Shown here: positions 7,224 through 13,425 of the stretch, one piece after another
How positions within the stretch are numbered: position 1 is the first letter of the stretch
Layout of the letters: each line of letters begins with the position of its first letter
Assembly: GCA_011049385.1 (NCBI GenBank)
Contig: DSBX01000228.1
Coordinates: 1-13,425, forward strand
Direction: 5' to 3'
From: Caldifarciminota bacterium
GTDB taxonomy: Bacteria; Hydrothermota; Tepidihabitantia; Tepidihabitantales; Tepidihabitantaceae
DNA: 13,425 nucleotides
Notes under the pieces: model-generated
Told to the model about the DNA's origin: nothing
The model's input: the letters and a program-made list of their open reading frames with translations, nothing else
Database searches by the model: none
Translations under genes and position numbers: made by a program

Positions 7224-9524
7224 GTGAAGCGCACTTCCCGCCGTCACCCCCCGTCTTCCCTGCTCGCGCCCGTCTGCCTGCTCCTGCTCGCGCCCGCGCT
7301 TTCCGCCCTTGCCCGGCCCGGCTCGGTAAGCGGCTTCGTGCGCGAGGCCGCGAGCGGCGAGCCCCTCGTCTACGCCAACGTCTACCTCGAAGGCACCGGC
7401 CTCGGCGCCGCCACCGGCGAGCGCGGCTACTACTACGTCGGCGGGGTCCCGGCCGGCAGTTATGAAATCACCGCCTCCTATATCGGTTACGCGGTCACCC
7501 GACGCGCCATCACCATCGGCCCGGGCGTGGACGTCAAGCTCGACCTCGAACTCGGCCGGGGCGAGGTGAAGCTCGACGAAGTCGTCGTCAGCGCCGAACG
7601 GGCCCGGTTCGAACGCGAGGTCGAGGTATCGGTCACCCGGCTCGAAACCCGCCAGCTCCAGCTCATGCCCCGCGTCGGCGGCGAGTTCGACCTCCTGCGC
7701 ACCGTCCAGCTCCTGCCCGGCGTCATCACCACCTCCGACTTCTCGAACCGGCTCTACATCCGCGGCGGCAGCCCGGACCAGAACCTCATCCTCCTCGACG
7801 GCATCACCGTCTACAACCCGTCCCACCTCTTCGGGCTCTTCTCGCCCTTCATTCCCGAGGCGGTCGCCGATGTCAGCCTGCTGGCGGGCGGCTTCCCGGC
7901 CGAGTACGGCGGCCGCATCAGCTCGGTGCTCGACGTCACCACCCGCGAGGGCAACAACAAGACCTACACCGGCGAAGGCTCGGTCTCGCTCATCGCCGCC
8001 CGGGGCATCGCGGAAGGGCCGTTCCCACAGGGCTCCTTCCTCGCCGCGGCCCGCCGCACCTACCTGCCCGACGTCCTGCTCCGGGCCTTCGGCGTCGAAG
8101 GCATCAACTACTACTTCTACGACCTCATCGGCAAAGCCAACTACCGGCTCAATCCCGACCTCCGCCTCACCGTCTCCGCGCTCCTCGCCGAGGACGTCCT
8201 CAACTTCAGCGACCCGGCCAACCCGAACGAACTCGCGGCCCGACTCGCCTGGGGCAACCGCGGCGTCTCTCTGCGCTCTAACCTGGTTCTCACCCCCACC
8301 CTCTACGGCGAACTGCTCGGCGCCTGGAGTAATCTCTTCAGCAGTTTCAACGTCAGCTTCACCGGCCAGGACACCATCCGCTTCAACACCGACCTCACCA
8401 GCGGCCTGCTCAAGGCCGACTTCACCTGGTACGCCGCGGACCGGCATACCGTTGACTTCGGCGCCGAAGGGCAGTACCTGGGAATGGACAACCGCGCCAC
8501 CTTCGACACCTTCCGGTTCCGGGAAGAGAGCGGGGTCTGGCCGCTGGCGGTCTACGTCTCGGACCGCTGGGAGCCGGTATCGGAGCGGCTCTTCATCAAG
8601 CCGGGCCTGCGCTACGCCTGGTACTCGGCCGGCAACAAGCACGAACTGGAGCCCCGCCTCGGCGCCAAGTACCGCGCCTTCGAGAACACCGCCTTCACCA
8701 CCGCCTTCGGCCGCTTCACCCAGCCGCTGGTCACGCTCAACTCGACCGACGCGGTCTTCGCCATCTACGACGTCTGGGAGGTCGTGCCTGCGGACCGCCG
8801 CTCGCCCGCCGCGCTCCACGCCATCGCCGGCGTCGAACACTGGTTCACGCCCGAGCTCACCGGCAAGCTCGAAGGCTTCTACAAGGACTACGCCGACCTG
8901 CTCGAAACCCGCTACGGCCAGTTCTTCACCCCGGCCGACTCCCTGCTCACCGCCGACGGCTACTCCTGGGGTTTCGACCTCCTGCTCCGCCGCGCGCCGT
9001 CGCCGGTGCCCGGCCCGCTCGCGGACCGGGTCAACGGCTGGCTCAGCTACTCCTGGATGTGGACCCGCCGCCGCATCGGCAACGAAGCCTACTTCCCGCA
9101 CTACGACCGCCGCCACAACCTCAACCTCGTCCTCAACCTGCCCTCGCTCTTTCTCGGCACGGACCTCTCCGCCCGCTTCACCGTCGGCACCGGCCTGCCC
9201 TACGCCGGCGCGACCGGGTTCTTCCACCGCTACCGCTACCGGCCCGGCGAGCCGGAATGGCCCGAAGAACCGCGCTGGGAGCTCATCGAAGGCTCGCGCG
9301 ACGCCTTCCGCTACCCGCTCTACCACCGGCTCGACCTCGGCCTCACCCGCAGTTGGCAGGTGCACCGGGCCGAAATCACCGCCTTTCTCGACGTCGTCAA
9401 TGCCTACTACGCCCGGAACGTCCTGCTCTACTACTGGAGCATCGCCGAGAACGAACTGCCCGAGCGCCGGCAGATAGATATGCTCCCGATTCTGCCCACC
9501 ATCGGCGTCAAGGTGAAGTTCTGA
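7224..9524 (+). CDS. TonB-dependent outer-membrane receptor with N-terminal carboxypeptidase-regulatory-like domain
   Basis: This is a predicted outer-membrane beta-barrel that imports an unknown ligand using TonB energy. From the GTG at 7224 it has 766 residues: a signal peptide ending ALSALA (1-30), a CarboxypepD-regulatory-like domain (about 33-112) with SGFVREAASGEPLVYANVYL, the linking LDEVVVSA (117-124), and a plug domain (about 135-240) with LYIRGGSPDQNLILLDG (177-193) and GGFPAEYGGRISSVLDV. The rest alternates aromatic-rich strands typical of a barrel and ends in KVKF, with the C-terminal Phe that BAM recognises. Earlier start codons are ruled out because they precede the promoter and destroy the signal peptide. 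The layout resembles the SusC/FecA-like receptors of Bacteroidetes, although 766 residues is short for SusC. Its stop overlaps the next gene's ATG. Codon choice is strongly C-ending (Leu mostly CTC). Confidence 0.92.
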   Translation: MKRTSRRHPPSSLLAPVCLLLLAPALSALARPGSVSGFVREAASGEPLVYANVYLEGTGLGAATGERGYYYVGGVPAGSYEITASYIGYAVTRRAITIGPGVDVKLDLELGRGEVKLDEVVVSAERARFEREVEVSVTRLETRQLQLMPRVGGEFDLLRTVQLLPGVITTSDFSNRLYIRGGSPDQNLILLDGITVYNPSHLFGLFSPFIPEAVADVSLLAGGFPAEYGGRISSVLDVTTREGNNKTYTGEGSVSLIAARGIAEGPFPQGSFLAAARRTYLPDVLLRAFGVEGINYYFYDLIGKANYRLNPDLRLTVSALLAEDVLNFSDPANPNELAARLAWGNRGVSLRSNLVLTPTLYGELLGAWSNLFSSFNVSFTGQDTIRFNTDLTSGLLKADFTWYAADRHTVDFGAEGQYLGMDNRATFDTFRFREESGVWPLAVYVSDRWEPVSERLFIKPGLRYAWYSAGNKHELEPRLGAKYRAFENTAFTTAFGRFTQPLVTLNSTDAVFAIYDVWEVVPADRRSPAALHAIAGVEHWFTPELTGKLEGFYKDYADLLETRYGQFFTPADSLLTADGYSWGFDLLLRRAPSPVPGPLADRVNGWLSYSWMWTRRRIGNEAYFPHYDRRHNLNLVLNLPSLFLGTDLSARFTVGTGLPYAGATGFFHRYRYRPGEPEWPEEPRWELIEGSRDAFRYPLYHRLDLGLTRSWQVHRAEITAFLDVVNAYYARNVLLYYWSIAENELPERRQIDMLPILPTIGVKVKF

Positions 9525-10429
9525 TGCGGCGGACAAGCCGGTCCGCCCTCCCGGCCCTGCTCCTCCCCGCACTCGCCGCCTGCGTGCTGTTCCTGCAGTG
9601 CCGGCTCGCGGACCCGGACCGGTTCGAGCCGGTGCTCAACGTCCAGGGCTACCTCCCCGCCGGCAACGCCCGGCTCCTGCTCGTGCAGGTCAACCGCACC
9701 TACGCCATCACCGAGCCGCCTTCCGCGGACTTCCCGGGCGCGGCGGTCACCGCCCGACGCGGCGGAGAGGCCATCGCCTTCGCCCACATCGGCCGGGACC
9801 AGTACCGCTCGACCCGGCCCCTCGACGTCCGGCCCGGCGACCGGTTCGACCTCGAAGTCGCGCACCCCGGCTTCGACACCGTCCGGGGCCGGGCACTCGT
9901 GCCCGACTCCTTCACGCTCGTCACGCCCCGGCCCGGTGACACCGTCACCGTCCGGGACTCGCTGGTCTGGACCCGCAGTGACCGGGCCGGCGGCTACCTC
10001 GTCTCGATCCGCGACGAACTCGCCGACAGCCTCGTCTTCGACTTCCTCTACCCCAACGACACCCTGCCCCTCAACGTCCCGCTCTTCCTCCTCACCCGCG
10101 CCCCGACCGGCACCTACCGGTTCACCGTCGTCGCGCTCGACACCAACTACTACGACTGGCTACGCCGCAGTCTCGGCGGCCCGGGTGGCCGCAACACCTC
10201 GGACACCTGGTCGGTCTCGGGCGGGGTCGGAGTGTTCGGCGCGGGCTTCGAGCGGAGCCTCGCGGTCTGCTACCGGTGCGATACCACCGGCTACCGGCCC
10301 GAAATCGAGAAGTCGAACAGCAGGAAACCGCGACTGCCGTCTTCGACCCGGCCGTGGCCCGCCACCAACAGCCGGTCGCCGTCCAGCGCCATCCCGGTCG
10401 GTCGGGCCTCGCCCGCCTCGCGCCGGTAA
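9524..10429 (+). CDS. DUF4249-like surface lipoprotein partner of the TonB receptor
   Basis: Probable lipoprotein resembling the DUF4249 family, which commonly sits next to TonB-dependent receptors. It starts inside the receptor's stop codon (TGATG, one shared base) with AAGGTGA (9510-9516) seven nt before the ATG, so the two are translated together. The signal ends in a canonical LAAC lipobox with Cys20; a second Cys at 26 has a poor box. The mature part opens with PVLNVQGYLPAGNARLLLVQVNRTY, in the style of DUF4249, followed by beta-rich sequence with one Ig-like fold region. The role, perhaps capping the receptor or handing ligand to it as SusD does, is inference. Recognisable sequence ends near residue 256; the last ~45 residues (from about 10291) are Ser/Pro/Arg-rich and antisense to the convergent propeller gene, so they look like read-through rather than a conserved domain. 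Confidence 0.72.
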   Translation: MRRTSRSALPALLLPALAACVLFLQCRLADPDRFEPVLNVQGYLPAGNARLLLVQVNRTYAITEPPSADFPGAAVTARRGGEAIAFAHIGRDQYRSTRPLDVRPGDRFDLEVAHPGFDTVRGRALVPDSFTLVTPRPGDTVTVRDSLVWTRSDRAGGYLVSIRDELADSLVFDFLYPNDTLPLNVPLFLLTRAPTGTYRFTVVALDTNYYDWLRRSLGGPGGRNTSDTWSVSGGVGVFGAGFERSLAVCYRCDTTGYRPEIEKSNSRKPRLPSSTRPWPATNSRSPSSAIPVGRASPASRR

Positions 10430-11604
10430 CTGCCGGTCAGCGTCCCGGCCGCATCGTAGGCCAGCACCACCAGCTCCTCACCGACCCCACTCCCGGCGGA
10501 GGTCCCGGCGACGAAGCAACCGCCACCCGGCGCCGCGACGGTGCACCAGCCCCGGTCATCACCGTTGGCCGGGCCGTTCCAGCGCCGGGTCCAGAGCGTC
10601 TCGCCCACGGGCGAGTACTTGACGGTGAGAATGTCGAGCGAGGTGGCGCGGCCCGTGGAACTGCCGGTGACGAAGACGTTGCCCGCCCGGTCCAGGGCCG
10701 CGGCCAGCGCCAGGTCCACCGACCCTTCGCCGTCGCGCCGGTCCTGCCAGCGCACCGCGCCGCAGGTATCCAGAGCCGCGACCAGGTAGTCGAAACCGGT
10801 CCGCTCACCCTGCACCGCTCCCCAGGCCACCGGCCGCTCCGCGGCGTCGAGCAGGATGCCGAAGGCCAGCGCGCTTCCCCGCTCGCGGCCCGCGATGCTC
10901 CGGGTCCAGCGCTTGCGCCCCTCCCGGTCCCAGCTCGCAACCAGCATCGCGCTACCGGGACCCGGGCCTGCGGCCCGACCCGCGACATAGCTGTTGCCCG
11001 CCCGGTCCACCACCAGCGCGTCCGCCTGCTCGTTCCCGCCCCGATCGAGCAGTCTGGTCCAGGCCGTGTCTCCCCGCTCATCGGCGCGCACCAGCGCCAA
11101 GTCCCAGCCGGTCCGGGCCGTGTCCGGTCTCGGCCGGCTCCGGCCGGCGAGGAAGACATCGCTCTCTGGCCCCAGCGCCAGCGCGTGCAACCGGTCCTCG
11201 CGCCCGGTCGGAAGGTCCAGCCGGCGCGTCCACAGCGTTTCGCCTTCCGGCGTATAGGCGGCCCAGAAGAAATCCCAACTCGCGGCCCGGTCCGCAATCG
11301 TGCCCCCGGCCGCAACCAGCCTGCCCTGCCGGTCCGACGCGATATGCCACGCCCGGTCCTCGGACTGAAGCGGCGAGCCCAGCCGGTTCGCCCGCTTGAG
11401 CTCCCCGGCGCTGTCGAAGAGCACGACGGTGAACTCATAGTCGGTCTCCCTCCCCAAACTGTACCCGACCAGCGCGACGCTTCGGTCCGGCAGGACCGCC
11501 ATCGCCGCGCAGACATCCTCCAACCCCTCCGGCCCGCTCCAGCTCGACTCCCGCACCGGCGCCAGGGCCAGCGCGGCCAGCACGACCAACACGGCAGAAG
11601 CCAC
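10291..11604 (-). CDS. Secreted beta-propeller (SBBP-type repeat) protein
   Basis: A 437-residue exported protein. A short signal peptide (about 1-19, hydrophobic ASAVLVVLAALALAPV) precedes seven or eight repeats of about 50 residues. Each has a core like DRAGNxxVAGxxxG, then a strand such as LDILTVKYSPVG, then ETLWTRRWNGP. The clearest copies are GNEQADALVVDRAGNSYVAG, LDRAGNVFVTGSSTG and GWCTVAAPGGGCFVAG. This is the SBBP/delta-60-like pattern of a closed propeller; such domains bind partners or polymers and have no assigned reaction. No C-terminal sorting domain is visible. GTG at 11604 is chosen because it begins the signal peptide and follows its promoter by only five nt; there is no Shine-Dalgarno. 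The 3' end overlaps the convergent lipoprotein gene by 139 nt with no room for a terminator. The opposite strand is open for 446 codons but is an antisense shadow. Confidence 0.82.
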   Translation of the reverse strand: MASAVLVVLAALALAPVRESSWSGPEGLEDVCAAMAVLPDRSVALVGYSLGRETDYEFTVVLFDSAGELKRANRLGSPLQSEDRAWHIASDRQGRLVAAGGTIADRAASWDFFWAAYTPEGETLWTRRLDLPTGREDRLHALALGPESDVFLAGRSRPRPDTARTGWDLALVRADERGDTAWTRLLDRGGNEQADALVVDRAGNSYVAGRAAGPGPGSAMLVASWDREGRKRWTRSIAGRERGSALAFGILLDAAERPVAWGAVQGERTGFDYLVAALDTCGAVRWQDRRDGEGSVDLALAAALDRAGNVFVTGSSTGRATSLDILTVKYSPVGETLWTRRWNGPANGDDRGWCTVAAPGGGCFVAGTSAGSGVGEELVVLAYDAAGTLTGSYRREAGEARPTGMALDGDRLLVAGHGRVEDGSRGFLLFDFSISGR

Positions 11605-11609
11605 GCACG

Positions 11610-11638
11610 ATTCTAAACCCGTCCCTGCGGCCGGTCAA
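11610..11638 (-). promoter_or_regulatory. Promoter of the propeller gene, leaderless arrangement
   Basis: Read on the minus strand: TTGACC (11633-11638), a 17-bp spacer and TAGAAT (11610-11615), then five nt (CGTGC) and the GTG start codon. The transcript would begin at or within one nt of the start codon, a layout known from leaderless genes in Deinococcus-Thermus and actinobacteria. Confidence 0.7.
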
Positions 11639-11712
11639 CCTCCCGCTCACGCCCCGGACGCGGGTGAGTCACCGGGACGCCATGCGGGACCAAGGTATCG
11701 CCCCCGCACCGA

Positions 11713-11742
11713 TTGGCAGGACCGCTAGTCTTACTGTAGAAT
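11713..11742 (+). promoter_or_regulatory. Promoter of the subtilisin-like protease gene
   Basis: TTGGCA (11713-11718), an 18-bp spacer and TAGAAT (11737-11742). Each box matches five of six consensus positions. The predicted start near 11749 gives a leader of about 57 nt. Together with the propeller promoter it makes the 201-nt gap at 11605-11805 a divergent control region; 11639-11712 holds nothing further that I recognise. Confidence 0.6.
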
Positions 11743-11772
11743 GTTGGAAATCCGGTTAATGCAATGAACAAG

Positions 11773-11790
11773 CCGCGCAATAGAGCGCGG
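11773..11790 (+). other. Hairpin immediately before the protease ribosome-binding site
   Basis: CCGCGC (11773-11778) and GCGCGG (11785-11790) form a perfect six-pair GC stem with loop AATAGA. The Shine-Dalgarno AAAGGGAG (11793-11800) starts two nt later. The stem leaves the site itself free, so it may help expose it or protect the mRNA rather than block it. Confidence 0.4.
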
Positions 11791-11805
11791 TGAAAGGGAG
11801 CGCAC

Positions 11806-13425
11806 ATGTCCAAAGGTACAATACTGCCCCTGCTGGCAGTCGCGGTGCTCACCGCCGCCGCAGGGCGGTACACGATGGGCCCGGCCCGCCGGTTCCAGCC
11901 CGAGCCGGTGGCCGATGCCCACGTCATCGGGTTCTCCAACGGACTGGTGATAGACACCCGCCGGGGCGAGCCCACCCTGCCGGCAGCACTGCGTATCACC
12001 GAGACCGACGGCGAAGCGCAGTACTGGCTGGTCCAGTTCGAGGGGCCTTTCAACCGCCAGTGGTTCCGGCGGCTGGAACGGCTGGGCCTTGAGCCGTTCG
12101 GCTACCTGCCGCATTACGCGGTACTCTGCCGGATGACGCTCGACCAGCGGGAACAGGTTGCGGCCCTGCCGTTCGTGGTCTGGACCGGGCTGTTCCAGCC
12201 CGCGTACAAGCTCGAACCCGGGCTGGCCGATCTGGCCGATGCCGGGGGCGAACTGCGGCTCGTCGCGCAGTTGATGCCGGGTGCGCCGGTGTCCGCGGTT
12301 ACCGACGCGGTGGTCGGGCTGGGCGGCCGGGTTGACCTTGTGACCGAGACACCGGTCGGCACGACGGTCGAGCTGACCCTGGCCGGTGGGGACATCCCGT
12401 CCCTGACCCGGATGCCGGAACTGCTCTGGCTCCAGGCCTGGTCCGAAGGCGGGTTCCTCAACAAGAACACCCAGTGGGTAACGCAGACCGGCTGGCGTTC
12501 TTCCGCTCCGCCCGACACTTCGCTTCAAGCACGCAACGTCTGGCGTCAGGGCATCCGCGGCCGGGGGATTATCCTGTCCACGACCGATAGCGGGCTCAAT
12601 ACCGGACACGACCAGTTCCGCGACCCGACCCTGCCGGTGACCCCGCCCGGCATCTGGCCGGACCATCGGAAGGTGGTCGCGTTCAAGCTCTACCAGGGTG
12701 CGAACGCGGGCGAACAGCCCTACCACGGCAGTCACGTCAACGGCACCGTCGCCGGCTGTGATTCGGTGACCGGCGGCACGAGCTTTCACGACGGGATGGC
12801 CAAGGACGCCCGGTTGTATTTCGTGAATGTCTCGAACTCGTGGGGCGGGTTCGTGCTCGGGACGAATCTCTGGCCGCTCTGGGACACGACCTATCTCGGC
12901 CGGGGCCTGCCCGACTCCCTGCGCCCGATAACCCAGCATTCCGGCTCCTGGGGCTGGGGCAACCGCGATGGCACATACCTCATCCAGGACGCTTCGACCG
13001 ACGCCTACAACTGGGTCTACAAGGACTTCCTGAACCTGCTGGCCGCGGCAAACTCGGGAAGCGGCGCCCGGACCATCGCCAACCCTGGTCTGGCGAAGAA
13101 CGTGCTCACCATCGGCGCGACCCAGAACGGCACCTCCGCCAACGCGATTGCCAGCTTCTCCTCGCGCGGCCCGACCCAGGACGGCCGCACCAAGCCCAAC
13201 ATCGTTGCCCCGGGTGTTGACCTCTGGTCCGCCCGCAACACCGGCACCAACACCTATTCCCAGATGTCCGGCACCTCGATGGCGACCCCGGCCGCGAACG
13301 GCACCATCGCGCTGATGCGCCAGTACCTGCGCGACGGCTACTACCCGACCGGCACGCCCGAGCCGGCCGACCGGCGCGAGTACATCTCCGCCGCCCTGCT
13401 CCGGGCGATGGCGATGGTCTCCGGC
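11806..13425 (+). CDS. Subtilisin-family (S8) secreted serine protease, 3' end cut by window edge
   Basis: The frame is open from ATG 11806 through the last base (540 codons, no stop), so the gene continues outside the window. It encodes an exported subtilisin-like protease. The parts are a signal peptide (about 1-20, ILPLLAVAVLTAAAG), a prodomain-like region (about 65-235) with YWLVQFEGPFNRQWFRRLE as in KP-43-type S8 proteases, and a catalytic domain from about 240. The triad is visible: Asp261 in TTDSGLN, His307 in YHGSHVNGTVAG and Ser491 in SGTSMATPAA. Asn416 in AANSGSG is the likely oxyanion-hole residue, although the motif departs from the usual AAGNxG. Residues about 330-405 form an insert rich in Trp and Gly. 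ATG is supported by GGGAG five nt upstream. Leu codons are mostly CTG, unlike the CTC-rich receptor gene. A C-terminal FlgD-like or sorting domain, if any, lies beyond the edge. Confidence 0.9.
   Translation, partial: MSKGTILPLLAVAVLTAAAGRYTMGPARRFQPEPVADAHVIGFSNGLVIDTRRGEPTLPAALRITETDGEAQYWLVQFEGPFNRQWFRRLERLGLEPFGYLPHYAVLCRMTLDQREQVAALPFVVWTGLFQPAYKLEPGLADLADAGGELRLVAQLMPGAPVSAVTDAVVGLGGRVDLVTETPVGTTVELTLAGGDIPSLTRMPELLWLQAWSEGGFLNKNTQWVTQTGWRSSAPPDTSLQARNVWRQGIRGRGIILSTTDSGLNTGHDQFRDPTLPVTPPGIWPDHRKVVAFKLYQGANAGEQPYHGSHVNGTVAGCDSVTGGTSFHDGMAKDARLYFVNVSNSWGGFVLGTNLWPLWDTTYLGRGLPDSLRPITQHSGSWGWGNRDGTYLIQDASTDAYNWVYKDFLNLLAAANSGSGARTIANPGLAKNVLTIGATQNGTSANAIASFSSRGPTQDGRTKPNIVAPGVDLWSARNTGTNTYSQMSGTSMATPAANGTIALMRQYLRDGYYPTGTPEPADRREYISAALLRAMAMVSG

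Noticed and set aside
7176..9572. A 798-codon open frame on the minus strand
   Set aside because: It is exactly antisense to the TonB receptor, whose domains are clear. Its composition (Glu/Val/Gly/Ala-rich, no motif) is what antisense of GC-rich genes gives.
10276..11616. A 446-codon plus-strand frame opposite the propeller gene
   Set aside because: The minus-strand frame has a signal peptide, promoter and regular repeats; the plus frame has none of these and is Arg/Pro-rich.
1..13425. CRISPR arrays, tRNA/rRNA genes, insertion sequences, toxin-antitoxin or phage-defence modules
   Set aside because: I looked for regular repeats, transposase or nuclease motifs and small paired genes and saw none. 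The C25 and S8 proteases have export signals or C-terminal domains of secreted enzymes rather than features of defence effectors.

Overview
The window is very GC-rich DNA (roughly two thirds G+C by eye) with tightly packed genes that mostly encode exported proteins. Several traits point to a Gram-negative bacterium of the wider FCB group: a gingipain-type C25 protease with a FlgD-like C-terminal domain, a TonB-dependent receptor paired with a DUF4249-like lipoprotein, a DUF4159 protein, a seven-bladed-propeller (SBBP-type) protein and a fused formiminotransferase-cyclodeaminase. A little-studied candidate phylum (for example a high-GC WOR-3/Stahlbacteria or Eisenbacteria lineage) fits better than a typical low-GC Bacteroidetes. 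That placement is inference from gene content and composition, not a phylogeny.

Layout. (1) 3-3041, +: the 3' part of a secreted C25 cysteine protease, cut by the left edge. (2) 3054-6256, +: a promoter followed by a three-gene unit, ftcD (folate-dependent histidine breakdown), a PHP-domain phosphoesterase, and an exported DUF4159 protein. (3) 6286-7178, +: a promoter, a ~90-nt leader able to form alternative hairpins, a small lipoprotein with an EF-hand-like loop, and a strong hairpin terminator. (4) 7186-10429, +: a promoter almost touching its start codon, a TonB-dependent outer-membrane receptor, and a DUF4249-like lipoprotein overlapping it by one base. (5) 10291-11604, -: a secreted beta-propeller protein, convergent with and overlapping the lipoprotein by 139 nt. 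Its promoter implies a leaderless mRNA. (6) 11713-13425, +: a promoter, a hairpin next to the ribosome-binding site, and a subtilisin-family (S8) protease that runs off the right edge. This gene covers the last 1.6 kb.

How the genes fit together. Most of the window serves the cell envelope: two secreted proteases, a receptor-lipoprotein pair for uptake through the outer membrane, a second lipoprotein and a propeller. The ftcD unit is the only clearly cytoplasmic metabolism. Because the DNA is so GC-rich, the AT-containing promoter hexamers stand out. Five TTGnCn / TAgAAT-like pairs with 16-18 bp spacers sit in front of five transcription units. The most striking pattern is that the two genes with promoters nearly on top of their GTG start codons lack Shine-Dalgarno sequences, whereas the genes with longer leaders have good ones. 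I found no tRNA, rRNA, CRISPR array, insertion sequence or defence system.
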